This document shows positions 36,122 to 44,805 of a stretch of DNA of 64,000 nucleotides, in pieces. Origin of the DNA: an uncultured delta proteobacterium (GTDB lineage: Bacteria; Myxococcota_A; Polyangia; Polyangiales; Polyangiaceae); assembly GCA_903892415.1 (NCBI GenBank), contig CAITIQ010000660.1, positions 31,998 to 95,997 of the forward strand, written 5' to 3'. The notes beneath the pieces were generated by a model that saw nothing but the letters and a program-made list of their open reading frames with translations, did no database searches and was not told where the DNA came from. Position numbers and translations under genes: made by a program. The stretch's first letter is position 1. Each line of letters opens with the position of its first letter.

Positions 36122-37813
36122 CTACTTTTGAGGCGTCGGTGGGGTGAAGCGGATCGGAAAGATAACGTTGACTGGGCCTCCTGTTGGAGGTGGAAACTTC
36201 ACCGTGCGCAGCTGAGCGATAACGCATTGAACTATGACTGGCGAAAGGAGCTCACCATGACCCTTCGCTGAGGTCACCGAGCCGTCCAGCCCAATCCAAA
36301 AGTTCAACGTCACCCTTCCGCCTTGGAAATTGGGCTGTTCGGCCTCTCCGTGCAAGCAAGCCTGCATTCCCGCCATCCGGGCCCGAACGCGTCCTTCGAT
36401 CACGGAGGCGGGCAATACACCCTCCTTTATTGTGCCCACGGCAAGAGGCGAACTCGTGGCTGACGGCGCAAGTTTGGGAGCCGTCGACCCTGACGCGGAA
36501 GCGCTAGGGGACAGCACCGGCGATGTTAGTGGCGGTGCCACGACGACCGAAGGCGCAGCGGTGGGGTCCTCATCGAACGGGCGGTTTGTGGGCTCGACCA
36601 GTGCTTCACTCGCGGCTTGTGGAGCGCTCCGAATATGCGGGAGCTGATAAACCGCGGCCGCGCTCGCAAACCCGACCAGAGCAGCAACGGCCACCCAGGG
36701 GAGGACGCGTCGTTGAGCGCTAGCTTCACTCCCAAAGGTGGAGGTGGGCTCGGCTGGCATCGACCGCCTTTCGCCGGACCTTGAGTGGAGCGGGGGCACA
36801 CTTGCAGAGCGCGCATAATTGCTTTCGAGCGTCGGCCCACTCAACTGCTGATTAGCGCTACTGACACCAACGCTGCGACTGGCCGCGCGGAGGTGTGTCA
36901 GCAGCTCCGCTACGGATTGGCAGCGCCGATTAACGTCTGCGTGCAGCGCCTCCAATAGGGTAATCGCTACCTGCTCTGGAATCCGTTGCCGATCCTCCTG
37001 TCGCAATGTGGGCGACAAGCGCGCAGACGGATCGCCTTCTTCCCAAGGGAGTCGAGCTGTTAGCATCAGATAGAGCAGAAGCGCGAGTTCGTAGACGTCT
37101 GAGCGCACCGTCGCGGGCTGGCCAAACAGCCGCTCTGGCGCCATGTACGCTGGTGTTCCACGCATGAGCCCGGCTCGCGTCGTGGTTGAAGGGTTAGCTG
37201 CGGTGTCGCGGGCAATTCCTAGGTCGAGGAGCACCAACCTCACTGCGGCTTGGCCCGAACCATCGGGCGACTTCGCCTCGCAGAAGAAGACGTTCTCGGG
37301 CTTGATATCGCGGTGCAAAAGGCCGGCTTGGTGAAGAGCGTCCACCGCTCCAGCAACCCCCTCGAAGAGTGGCAGAGCTTGGTCGACCGAGAATGGCCCA
37401 AGCTCGAGTCGGCGTGCCAGCGGGCGGCCCTCAAGTCGGGGCATTGCAATGTAAGGGCGCCCTCCTGGAAGCATCCCGGCTCCCAGAATTTGCACCAAAC
37501 ATCGATGCTCTACGCGTCGCATCCGCTCGGCTTCATCGAGAAACCGAGCAACCTGGTGCTCATCGACCTGCTGTTCTGGATGAAGCACCTTGAGCGCAAG
37601 CTCGCGCTTCCCGTCCGTGGCCGCGTAGACAACCGCGCTGCCACCCTCTCCGAGAACACCGATAATCTCGAATTGGCCTAGGTTTCTCGGAAGCACCAGA
37701 CGACCGTAGCCCTGTGCTGCTCCGATGTGAATGACCCGAACGAAGGTCGCTTGTCGGCTTAGTCGGGAATCAGCTCGGGGGCTGACACCAAACGTCAAGT
37801 ACAACACCACCAT
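36122..37813 (-). CDS. Transmembrane Ser/Thr protein kinase
   Basis: 563 residues at the longest start. Kinase domain 46-310: G-loop LGEGGSAVVY (54-63), Lys75, HRDIKPEN (Asp169), DLGIAR (197-202, Leu in place of Phe in DFG, common in bacterial kinases), GTPAYMAPERL, DVYELALLLYLMLTARLPW. A Ser-rich linker, one membrane helix (371-391) and a Pro/Ser stalk follow. The last 100 residues (IEGRVRARMAGMQACLHGE to FPPPTGGPVNVIFPIRFTPP) are the AgmX/PglI-type C-terminal domain common in Myxococcota, exported, with a Cys pair. The annotated ATG overlaps the FG-GAP gene by 44 bp; a GTG at 37696, six codons before the kinase domain, is a likely true start. Confidence 0.88.
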   Translation of the reverse strand: MVVLYLTFGVSPRADSRLSRQATFVRVIHIGAAQGYGRLVLPRNLGQFEIIGVLGEGGSAVVYAATDGKRELALKVLHPEQQVDEHQVARFLDEAERMRRVEHRCLVQILGAGMLPGGRPYIAMPRLEGRPLARRLELGPFSVDQALPLFEGVAGAVDALHQAGLLHRDIKPENVFFCEAKSPDGSGQAAVRLVLLDLGIARDTAANPSTTTRAGLMRGTPAYMAPERLFGQPATVRSDVYELALLLYLMLTARLPWEEGDPSARLSPTLRQEDRQRIPEQVAITLLEALHADVNRRCQSVAELLTHLRAASRSVGVSSANQQLSGPTLESNYARSASVPPLHSRSGERRSMPAEPTSTFGSEASAQRRVLPWVAVAALVGFASAAAVYQLPHIRSAPQAASEALVEPTNRPFDEDPTAAPSVVVAPPLTSPVLSPSASASGSTAPKLAPSATSSPLAVGTIKEGVLPASVIEGRVRARMAGMQACLHGEAEQPNFQGGRVTLNFWIGLDGSVTSAKGHGELLSPVIVQCVIAQLRTVKFPPPTGGPVNVIFPIRFTPPTPQK

Positions 37814-40256
37814 TGTTGTTGTCGTGGCATTCGGCAGCGCCGCCGCCGTCGTTAGCGACTACGTCAACGTCTACCGCCTGCGCGCTCGTTCCTGGAGGCG
37901 CGTTCCAGACGCACGAAACGCTCTCACATTCCTCGGGCGCCAAGGCTTGGGAGGTGGCGGTCTCACAAATCTTCGTGCCAGCGACGTAGAATCCCACCAC
38001 GATTCCAGAGCCTTGCGGCGCGGAACCGCGATTGCAAACGTCCACAGTCAGCGTGGCTTGTCCGCCTAGACAACCGTCGAAGAGAGCAGCTCCAGCCGTA
38101 GAATCCGGAACGCTCGTGCCGTTGGGCCCGCCAGGCACGTTCTGCCGGAAGTTGTTCAGCTCCGGTTGCTCCCAGTTCTTGTCCCACATCGAAGTTTGCG
38201 GAACCACGCCGTCTTCCCCAATGTGGGTTACGTGATAGGCGTGTTGATTCCAAATGGTTCGCGACCTCACCCACTGATCATTGGCGTCCGAGTAGACTCG
38301 AATCCCCGATACGCCGTGCGGGTGTGAGGCGCGGCAGGTATTGCCGGAGCCAGCCGTGCCCGCCGGCGGAGGGGCACACTGCAGCCCTTGCTCCACACAA
38401 GTGGCGTCGTCATTAGCGCCACAGCATTGCGCGCTCGTCATGCAACGACAGAGCCCCTGGTCACATGCGCCTGATACACAATCCGAGCCACTCTGGCAGC
38501 GAACGCCGGGCCACTGAGAATCCACCCCCTCCGGGGTCAAATCAAGACAGGCCTTCCCGTCTCCGGTAGGTGAGCAAGCCTTATTGGAGGGTGTGATCAG
38601 GTCCGCCCGAAAGTTGCCGTCCGCATCAGCAATGATCGGATTCTCGTACCAGGTGCAGCTAGACCGATATTGACTAAACAGGACGTCGCCGGTCTCACCG
38701 TCGTAAATGCGTGTGAAGCACTCGTCCCCGTAGACGACCTCAGCTTTCCCGTCCGCCTCGAAGTCAAAGATGCTCGAGCCTGTAACGTTGCTCGAGATGT
38801 CCTGGGTTGTTTGGGACCAGAGAATAGACCCGCCGGCCGCGCAGGGCCCGTTTAGCGCATCACATGAGCCTAGGTTGCAGGTGCCGCCTACACGTGGCGT
38901 TGGACCACAATCAATATCAAAGACCGTGTAATAGGCGCGCCCAGCCACTCCTACTTCCACCAGCCCATCGCCATCGAAGTCCGAAACGGTTGGGGGGCCA
39001 CCGCCCGGGTTGTTGCCGGGTACGACCACGGGACCCATGACCAACGAACCGTCGAGTGCTTTCACCAGTACGGTTCCTCCGCTGACGATCGCGATCTCCG
39101 CGTCAGACGCAGGACCAACCCCGTAAGCCCCAAAGTCCGCCACAGCGACCAAGCCCGCGGAGCCTGCAGTGAAGGCTTGGTCGAGCACCCACCCTTGGTT
39201 CCATTCCCAGACTCGCGCTCCGTTGGTGAACTCGATTGGGGCGTCGTCATCAAAGTTGGCAAGGACGGGAAACTCCCCTTGATTGTAGCTAGCGTACTGG
39301 GCCGGCTGCAGGGAGACGAGTGCTCCGCTGCTCGAGAAGACCACCCCCTCACGAATGATCTCAGGCGCCCCGTCGTCGTCGAGATCATGAATGGACGCGC
39401 CCGCCCACCCAAGTGAACAACGGTGGTCGATCGTGTTGCACGGAGCCCAAGGCGCTCCAGCGGGGAAGGGGGCCTTCCAAAGTAGTGTCCAAACGCCGAG
39501 CTTTCGCGTGAAGGCCAGCGTTGAGCCGTCAGCGCCATAAGCTACTATTTCAGCGGAGCTATCTACGTCCAAATCAGCCACTGCAAGCGAAGCGCTAGAT
39601 ACCGTCCAGTCAATGACGGTGTCTCCGTCGAGATCGCTACCACCAAGGTTCGTTTCTAGGGTGCAATCCGTGCCTTTAAGCACTCTAATGACGCCCAGAT
39701 CCTCAGTGTAGTTGTCAATGACCGTCGCCGTGAAGCTTGCCGCAATACTCGGCGGTCCAGAACTTGAGGGCACGTTGAAGTTGACAACGACCGGTGTCCC
39801 TTGAACATCAACGTGGTTGGGGAACAGGTCATTGGGCGGCGCCAACGCAAATTCACAGCGGACTTTGGGCGAGAGCAAACCCGGAACAGAAATTTGAGCG
39901 CAGTTCTCGTCGGCGCCTGGTCGCGCTGTGTCCCACGGAATACACAGCATGGTGGCTTCATCACAATAAGTATCGAAGTCACAATCATCGTCCTGCGCAC
40001 AAGCCTGTTGCTCTATGCACGTCCCATGGGTGCAGATCTGCCCGGGCTCGCAGGGCACCGTGCACTCAACAACAGTGTTGCCCCCGCTCCCTCCAGTCGT
40101 GGAGAAGCCTCCCGCTGTGCCCCCGCTACCACCCGTTCCGCCGGTATTCCCGCCGTTGCCGCCGCTGGACGTCCCACCAGCCCCCCCCGTTCCGCTGTCT
40201 CCACAGGCCAACATCAAGAAACTTAGGGCAGGAACCGCCAAGAGCTTTCGCCGCAT
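37770..40256 (-). CDS. Large FG-GAP/VCBS repeat lipoprotein
   Basis: 828 residues from the ATG at 40256, which gives the signal peptide MRRKLLAVPALSFLMLAC (lipobox LMLAC). A Gly/Ser/Thr linker is followed by Cys-rich EGF-like or MYXO-type motifs (PCEPGQICTHGTCIEQQAC, CDFDTYCDEATMLC). Residues 170-560 have FG-GAP blades with DLDVDSSAEIVAYG, DLDDDGAPEIIREG, DFDGDGLVEVGVAG and FDFEADGKAEVVYGD, the Ca-binding loops of beta-propellers. Near 600-650 lies another Cys cluster; the last 100 residues look like a CARDB-type beta domain with CNRGSAPQG. It is expected at the cell surface. The kinase gene follows on the same strand with overlap. Confidence 0.82.
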   Translation of the reverse strand: MRRKLLAVPALSFLMLACGDSGTGGAGGTSSGGNGGNTGGTGGSGGTAGGFSTTGGSGGNTVVECTVPCEPGQICTHGTCIEQQACAQDDDCDFDTYCDEATMLCIPWDTARPGADENCAQISVPGLLSPKVRCEFALAPPNDLFPNHVDVQGTPVVVNFNVPSSSGPPSIAASFTATVIDNYTEDLGVIRVLKGTDCTLETNLGGSDLDGDTVIDWTVSSASLAVADLDVDSSAEIVAYGADGSTLAFTRKLGVWTLLWKAPFPAGAPWAPCNTIDHRCSLGWAGASIHDLDDDGAPEIIREGVVFSSSGALVSLQPAQYASYNQGEFPVLANFDDDAPIEFTNGARVWEWNQGWVLDQAFTAGSAGLVAVADFGAYGVGPASDAEIAIVSGGTVLVKALDGSLVMGPVVVPGNNPGGGPPTVSDFDGDGLVEVGVAGRAYYTVFDIDCGPTPRVGGTCNLGSCDALNGPCAAGGSILWSQTTQDISSNVTGSSIFDFEADGKAEVVYGDECFTRIYDGETGDVLFSQYRSSCTWYENPIIADADGNFRADLITPSNKACSPTGDGKACLDLTPEGVDSQWPGVRCQSGSDCVSGACDQGLCRCMTSAQCCGANDDATCVEQGLQCAPPPAGTAGSGNTCRASHPHGVSGIRVYSDANDQWVRSRTIWNQHAYHVTHIGEDGVVPQTSMWDKNWEQPELNNFRQNVPGGPNGTSVPDSTAGAALFDGCLGGQATLTVDVCNRGSAPQGSGIVVGFYVAGTKICETATSQALAPEECESVSCVWNAPPGTSAQAVDVDVVANDGGGAAECHDNNNGGVVLDVWCQPPS

Positions 40257-40639
40257 CAGCCTATTGTACAGAAGCGCGCCTTTCTGATCAGAATAAAGCG
40301 GCCTGATGCCCAATCCGCGTCACTTCCAATCCTCTCGAGTTGGCAGTGAGGTCGTCGGAACGCTGGTGGGCGCAGCTGGAGGCGTTCTTGTCGGTAGGGG
40401 CGAACGGGCGTGGCTGGAGGTTCTGGAGGATGGTTGCGAAGGCGTATCGTTCGTCAGTAATGCGCTGTTGGCCGAACTGGTAGTGGCTGCTGGTCGTTGG
40501 CGGTCCCCGTCCTCGCGCGCGCCCCCAGGGGGACCGCCAAGCTGTGGTCACGGAGCACTCAGAGCTGCCCTGTGCGCGACGGCAACGGTCGCTGGCGCAT
40601 AGGTATTGTCGGTTCGGGTTACCACTTCGGCCACGGTCC

Positions 40640-40816
40640 GATTGCTTGCCGAAGTGGTCGTCGTGCCCGAACTCAAACGTGCGCGTCACGTTGGGGTGAG
40701 CTATCTCCGCGGCCAAAGCAGCTTCGCCCTGGAACCGCTTGAGGGCACGAGTATCGAGCTGCTTCCGTGATGAACTTGATGGCTGCACGCTCTTCTCCCG
40801 TCCAACCTCTCCCGAC
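40640..40816 (-). pseudogene. Decayed N-lobe of a Ser/Thr protein kinase
   Basis: Reading the minus strand, one frame gives GEERAAIKFITEA (about 40801-40763; the AIK lysine strand of kinases), and a frame shifted relative to it gives RALKRFQGEAALAAEIAHPN then VTRTFEFGHDD (about 40753-40655). The second piece matches the RF..EA..A....HPNVV..F..G pattern of bacterial kinases after the AIK strand. A frameshift near 40760 breaks the two. No catalytic loop is found in the rest of the 600-bp gap (40257-40857), which otherwise shows nothing I can support. Confidence 0.55.
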
Positions 40817-40821
40817 AGACC

Positions 40822-40850
40822 TTGACAGTTGCGACTGTGACGGTTACAAC
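40822..40850 (+). promoter_or_regulatory. Sigma-70-type promoter of the MerR operon
   Basis: TTGACA (40822-40827), exactly 17 bases, then TACAAC (40845-40850). Transcription would begin about 40857, at the GTG start codon of the regulator gene, implying a leaderless message. No ribosome binding site is visible before any start there. Confidence 0.6.
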
Positions 40851-40858
40851 AGTCACCG
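40825..40858. promoter_or_regulatory. Two dyads over the MerR promoter, probable autoregulatory operator
   Basis: ACAGT-TGCG-ACTGT (40825-40838) overlaps the -35 box; CGGTTAC-AACA-GTCACCG (40841-40858, one mismatch pair) covers the -10 box and predicted start. MerR-family proteins bind such dyads as dimers in the promoter spacer region. Confidence 0.5.
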
Positions 40859-41613
40859 TGGCTGCCAAACCAGCAGAGTCCGGTTCGCCTGAGCCTGAGT
40901 ACACGATTGACGAGCTCGCAACGCTCGCACGGGTTCCCAGTCGCACGATCCGCTTCTATCAGTCAGAGGGAGCCCTTCCAAAGCCCGTCATCCGAGGTCG
41001 CGTTGCAATCTATGGGCGCTCCCACGCCGAGCGGCTGGAGCAGATTGCAATGCTTCAAGACCGCGGATTGCAGATCAAAGCCATTCGCGACGTTTTGCTC
41101 CAGGCCGAGAAGAACGGATTCACCATTCAGGATTGGCTAGGGTCTCACGACCAGCTCAATGCCCCATGGGCTGGCGACCGGCCCAAGGTGCTCTCGGAAG
41201 AAGAGTTGACCAAGATGCTTCAGGGCCATAGGCCAGGACTTCCAGCCGAGCTCCTCAGAGCTCGCGCCGTTGAACGCAAAGGAGACGCGTTCTTCGTTGG
41301 CAGTCCGTCTCTGCTGGATCTGGCGCTACGCCTTGAAAAGGTGGGTGTCACCGTCGGAACGACGCGCGAGGCCGGCCTCATCCTCAAGAAGCATCTGTCT
41401 CGCCTCGCCGAGGAATTGACGCAGTTCTTTGTGAAGCGTGGGGATGCGCTGGGGGATGATCTCGACACTTCCTACGCCGAGTTGCGCCCAGTGAGCCTCG
41501 AAGCCGTTCGGCTCGTTTTCGCCCGTGAGATGGAGCGCGCTGTGCGCAAAGCCAATGAAGCTGGTGCAGCAGCTGCACTCGTTCGGCAGAAGTCCAAGAA
41601 GACTACTAAGTAA
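40858..41613 (+). CDS. MerR-family transcriptional regulator
   Basis: 251 residues from the GTG at 40858; a TTG at 40822 is in frame but coincides with the -35 box and encodes an odd TVATVTVTTVTV stretch, so I reject it. Residues 18-85 are a MerR helix-turn-helix and wing (YTIDELATLARVPSRTIRFY, QSEGALPKPVIRGRVAIYG). The C-terminal part (90-240) is mostly helical, without the Cys of metal-responsive MerR proteins, and suits a small-molecule or lipid effector. It begins an apparent operon with the reductase and desaturase (98 bp gap to the next gene), which suggests control of membrane lipid unsaturation. Confidence 0.85.
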   Translation: MAAKPAESGSPEPEYTIDELATLARVPSRTIRFYQSEGALPKPVIRGRVAIYGRSHAERLEQIAMLQDRGLQIKAIRDVLLQAEKNGFTIQDWLGSHDQLNAPWAGDRPKVLSEEELTKMLQGHRPGLPAELLRARAVERKGDAFFVGSPSLLDLALRLEKVGVTVGTTREAGLILKKHLSRLAEELTQFFVKRGDALGDDLDTSYAELRPVSLEAVRLVFAREMERAVRKANEAGAAAALVRQKSKKTTK

Positions 41614-41711
41614 TACGTCATCAATCGCAGAGTGAACGTCGCCGCAACGGTGTGGCGTGCGGCGCTTTGCGTTCACTGTCCGTCAACCAATCAAGAAGAG
41701 GAGGGAACCCT

Positions 41712-42797
41712 ATGATGGGAAATCTCGAGGGCGGTCGCGTGCCTGCTGCTGTCAAGACAGCGCCAGCTTGGCGGCACGCATTGTATGAAGTGGCATCGCT
41801 ACTAACGTTTCCGCAAAGGCCAGATCACTATGTCGAGTGGCTATTCCCGCTCTACTCAACGACCGAAGTTCGGGCGCGGGTAGAAGCTGTTCGCAGGGAA
41901 ACGGAGAACATTACTACGTTGGTGCTACGGCCAAATAGTCTTTGGCGAGGCCACCGTGCTGGTCAATGGGTTGCGCTGAGTGTTGAAGTTAATGGTGTTT
42001 GGCTAACCCGCTGCTTCTCCATCTCTAGCGCGCCGAGTCGGCTTGATGGTCTGCTCGAGGTGACAATCAAAGCTGTGCCCAGTGGGCGAGTAACGCCGCG
42101 GCTCGTATTGGGAGCCACGCCGGGTATGCTGGTGCGTCTATCTCAGGCTCAAGGCACGTTTGTGCTCTCCGAGCCAACGCCTGCGAAGCTTCTGTTTGTT
42201 AGTGCTGGTTCGGGGATCACCCCGATCATGTCGATGCTTCGCTCGAAGCCGGCTTGCCCCGATATTCGTATCCTTCACTTTGCGCGCTCGGCGTCGGACG
42301 TTCCCTTCGCCGCAGAATTGCAGAAGATCGGCGGGCGGCCAGGTAACCAGGTGCAGCTGGTCTTTGGTGATAGCGCTCTCGATGGGAGTTTATTGGCCGA
42401 CCTCGTACCAGACTTTGCTAGTCGAGAGACCTACGTGTGTGGACCAGCAGGCCTCCTGGCCGCCACGCAGAGTGCGCTTGCCGCTGTGGCAGCAAGCAGC
42501 AGGTTCCACGCTGAGAGCTTTGCTTTAGAAGCCAAAGAATCGACCACGACTGGGACCGTTACCTTCCAACGCTCGAATAGGACCGTCGAGGGTGCACACA
42601 CCATTCTGGCGATGGCTGAGCAGGCTGAGCTTAAGCCTCAGAGCGGCTGTCGAGCAGGTCTGTGCCATAGCTGTACCCGTCGCAAAGTGTCGGGAGCCAC
42701 GAGAGACGTACGGACGGGTGAAGTGTCTGCTGAGGGCGGCGTACTGCTTCAGTTGTGCGTGAGCCAACCAGTTGGGCCTGTCGTCATCGACCTCTAA
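41712..42797 (+). CDS. Ferredoxin-NADP-reductase-like electron donor with C-terminal 2Fe-2S domain
   Basis: 361 residues from the ATG at 41712 (AGGAGGGAACCCT directly upstream, the best ribosome site in the region). FAD site RCFSISSAPS (100-109), NAD(P) site FVSAGSGITPIMSML (162-176) and YVCGPAGLL (241-249), then a plant-type 2Fe-2S cluster domain with Cys313, Cys318, Cys321 and Cys349. The order FAD-NAD-2Fe2S is that of the reductases that feed membrane desaturases and hydroxylases (for example the mycobacterial Rv3230c/DesA3 pair). The stop is 16 bp before the desaturase start, so the pair is surely one functional unit. Confidence 0.92.
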   Translation: MMGNLEGGRVPAAVKTAPAWRHALYEVASLLTFPQRPDHYVEWLFPLYSTTEVRARVEAVRRETENITTLVLRPNSLWRGHRAGQWVALSVEVNGVWLTRCFSISSAPSRLDGLLEVTIKAVPSGRVTPRLVLGATPGMLVRLSQAQGTFVLSEPTPAKLLFVSAGSGITPIMSMLRSKPACPDIRILHFARSASDVPFAAELQKIGGRPGNQVQLVFGDSALDGSLLADLVPDFASRETYVCGPAGLLAATQSALAAVAASSRFHAESFALEAKESTTTGTVTFQRSNRTVEGAHTILAMAEQAELKPQSGCRAGLCHSCTRRKVSGATRDVRTGEVSAEGGVLLQLCVSQPVGPVVIDL

Positions 42798-42813
42798 ATT
42801 AACGGAGCAGCGA

Positions 42814-43902
42814 ATGAATCAGAATTCCATCTCTCGTGAGACGATTGAAGCATTTGGTCGCGACATCGGCGCCCTCCACCAGCGAGTTCGAGGCGAACTC
42901 GGTGAGAGGGATACACGGTATATTCGTAGGGTGGTGGGCCTGCAGCGCGGGCTTGAAGTAGCCGGCCGTTCGCTGCTCTATCTAGCATTCTTTCCACCAG
43001 CTTGGTTAGTCGGAGTGGCATGCCTTTCCCTCTCGAAGATCATCGAGAACATGGAAGCTGGGCACAACATTATGCATGGTCAGTACGACTTCTCGAATCA
43101 GCCGGGGTTGAGTGGGGAGAGCTATGAATGGGACAGCGTTTGCCCGGCTGATCAGTGGCGCCGCTCTCACAACTATCTGCATCACACCTTTACCAATGTT
43201 CGCGGTGTTGATCATGACCTTGGCTATCGCATGTTGCGGGTGACCGAGGAGCAGCCTTGGCGATTGCACTGTGTCATTCAGCCCCTGTACGCGGCAGCGC
43301 TCGCAGTCCTGTTCCAATGGGGCGTGGCTGTTCATGACACAGACTTCGGCGCCTGGCTGCTCGCAAAGAAGGGCGCGAGGAGCGAAGAGGAGACCGAGAA
43401 GCTCAAGGGCGTAGCGAGGAAGGCTGGCCGCCAGCTTCTCAAGGACTACTTGTTGTTTCCGCTCCTTGGGGGGCCGATGTTCGTTCAGGTGTGGGTCGGA
43501 AATCTGGTGGCCAATTTAGTTCGGAACGTTTGGGCATTTACCGTCATCTTCTGTGGGCACTTCCCAAGCGGTACGGCAACGTTCTCGGTGGATTCCGTCG
43601 AGAACGAGAGCAGAGAGCACTTCTACTATCGGCAGCTCTTGGGGTCGGCGAACTTCGAGGGCGGTCGACTCCTCCACTTCTTGAGTGGTCACCTCAGTCA
43701 TCAAATCGAGCATCATCTATTCCCTGATATTCCCGCGCATCGCTATCCGGAGCTGGCGCTCGAGGTGCGTGCGATTTGTGGCAAGTATCAATTGCCTTAC
43801 AATACTGGCTCACTCGCCAGTCAGTTCTGGAGCGTAGTGCGCAAGCTCTGTCGACTCAGCTGGCCCTCGTCTCCGCGTGCGATTGCCACTGAATCGGTCT
43901 GA
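42814..43902 (+). CDS. Membrane fatty acid desaturase
   Basis: 362 residues from the ATG at 42814 (CGGAG upstream). Three His boxes for the di-iron site: GHNIMH (His84, His88), HNYLHH (119, 123, 124) and HQIEHH (296, 300, 301). Hydrophobic segments lie at 52-78, 155-175, 212-250. The HQIEHH form is that of front-end/acyl-lipid desaturases. With the adjacent reductase as electron donor it would introduce double bonds into membrane acyl chains, and with the MerR gene upstream it would do so under transcriptional control. The position of the double bond cannot be read. Confidence 0.93.
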   Translation: MNQNSISRETIEAFGRDIGALHQRVRGELGERDTRYIRRVVGLQRGLEVAGRSLLYLAFFPPAWLVGVACLSLSKIIENMEAGHNIMHGQYDFSNQPGLSGESYEWDSVCPADQWRRSHNYLHHTFTNVRGVDHDLGYRMLRVTEEQPWRLHCVIQPLYAAALAVLFQWGVAVHDTDFGAWLLAKKGARSEEETEKLKGVARKAGRQLLKDYLLFPLLGGPMFVQVWVGNLVANLVRNVWAFTVIFCGHFPSGTATFSVDSVENESREHFYYRQLLGSANFEGGRLLHFLSGHLSHQIEHHLFPDIPAHRYPELALEVRAICGKYQLPYNTGSLASQFWSVVRKLCRLSWPSSPRAIATESV

Positions 43903-43995
43903 ACGTCGCCGGCCGGCCTTCACGCCAAGGTAGATGAAGTAAAAATCGTCTGCCGAGAAGGCGACTGCAGTCCGATCCCTGCGTCATCGAAGTGT

Positions 43996-44322
43996 ATGGC
44001 GCGAGTTCGGAAGGCTGGGTTCACGGAGCACACTGCGACCCGCAAGATTGGAAGTCGAGGCTACTTCGCCGCGGGGGTCGCCAGCTCCGTCGTCGCGGCC
44101 GGCTCCTTATTCTATTGGGCGTGTTGGCGAGCCCCCGAACCAACGGCAGTCTGCGCGAACGTGCGCAGGCTGCTCCAAAGCACCGAGGAGCTTGAAGCAG
44201 ACTGCTTACGTTCGGCTTGGCCTCCACCCAAAGGCCGAGTTTACTGGGTGCGTACGCAGCGGTGCCGGCTCAATGCCGATTCACGCGCTGCGTTGGAACA
44301 ATGCGATGAACGAAGGCGTTAG
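43996..44322 (+). CDS. Small hypothetical single-pass membrane protein
   Basis: 108 residues. A short basic N-terminus is followed by one hydrophobic segment (YFAAGVASSVVAAGSLFYWACW, about 23-44 in two parts), then an exported helical tail with four Cys (C VCANV, DCLRS, RCRLN, QCDERRR). No ribosome site of note. The 90 bases between the desaturase stop and this start show no terminator. It overlaps the 3' end of the opposite-strand gene by 4 bp. No family recognised; it could be spurious. Confidence 0.4.
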   Translation: MARVRKAGFTEHTATRKIGSRGYFAAGVASSVVAAGSLFYWACWRAPEPTAVCANVRRLLQSTEELEADCLRSAWPPPKGRVYWVRTQRCRLNADSRAALEQCDERRR

Positions 44323-44783
44323 TTCGCCCCACCAGAGCCACCGGCTCCACCGGACCCGCCTGCTGCGCCAGTTCCACCGGACCCGCCTGCTGCGCCAGCT
44401 GCCCCGGTTCCGCCGGTTCCGCCGCTGCTACCCGTGCCGCTACCGTCCTCCCCGTCACAATCCTGATCAATCCCGTCCCCGAGGGGATCATCAGCGCCCG
44501 GGAAGATGGTTGCGTCTGAATCGTCGCAGTCCGACAGCGCTCCACATTCCTCCGCCGCCACACCGTCTCCGTCCTGGTCGACAACGGAGGCTTCATCACA
44601 CACAGGCCCAATGCCGTAGCACGCCATCAGCGTCATCATGCTCATGCCACCGGCGGCTGCTGCTGCCGCTTTTCGCCAAGCACTAGCTTGGGATTTTGCG
44701 CGCGCTGGCGCGTCACAGTGCGGGCAGAGCGCTGCGGTTGAGGGAAGAAAACCTGAACAATGCTCGCAGGAAGATAAAGTCAT
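44319..44783 (-). CDS. Zinc-ribbon protein with MopE-like Asp motifs and Gly-rich tail
   Basis: 154 residues from the ATG at 44783, which lies 22 bp after the sigma-factor stop. Residues 3-26 are a zinc ribbon (SCEHCSGFLPSTAALCPHC), followed by a hydrophobic helix with AC near residue 54, then Asp-rich DQDGDGVAAEECGALSDCDD and GDGIDQDCDGEDG calcium-type motifs, then a Gly/Ala/Ser tail built partly of a 9-codon repeat. The ribbon would be cytoplasmic and the Asp-rich part exported. It is co-oriented with and close to the sigma gene, so a linked role (regulator or product) is likely. Confidence 0.7.
   Translation of the reverse strand: MTLSSCEHCSGFLPSTAALCPHCDAPARAKSQASAWRKAAAAAAGGMSMMTLMACYGIGPVCDEASVVDQDGDGVAAEECGALSDCDDSDATIFPGADDPLGDGIDQDCDGEDGSGTGSSGGTGGTGAAGAAGGSGGTGAAGGSGGAGGSGGAN
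44346..44398. repeat. 26-bp perfect tandem copy, period 27 bp
   Basis: TCCACCGGACCCGCCTGCTG plus CGCCAG at 44346-44371 is repeated exactly at 44373-44398. It codes for a nine-residue Gly/Ala/Ser unit in the tail of the zinc-ribbon protein. Exact copies suggest recent slippage. Confidence 0.85.
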
Positions 44784-44805
44784 GCACAGATAGTCTCGCG
44801 GGGGG

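Noticed and set aside
40306..40742. Two plus-strand open frames in the gap before the MerR gene
   Set aside because: Low-complexity Gly/Ala/Arg translation, no ribosome site, no motif, and they run antisense to the kinase relic.
44048..44686. A 212-residue plus-strand frame rich in Arg/His/Pro
   Set aside because: It is the antisense of the Asp/Gly repeats of the zinc-ribbon protein and has no start context.
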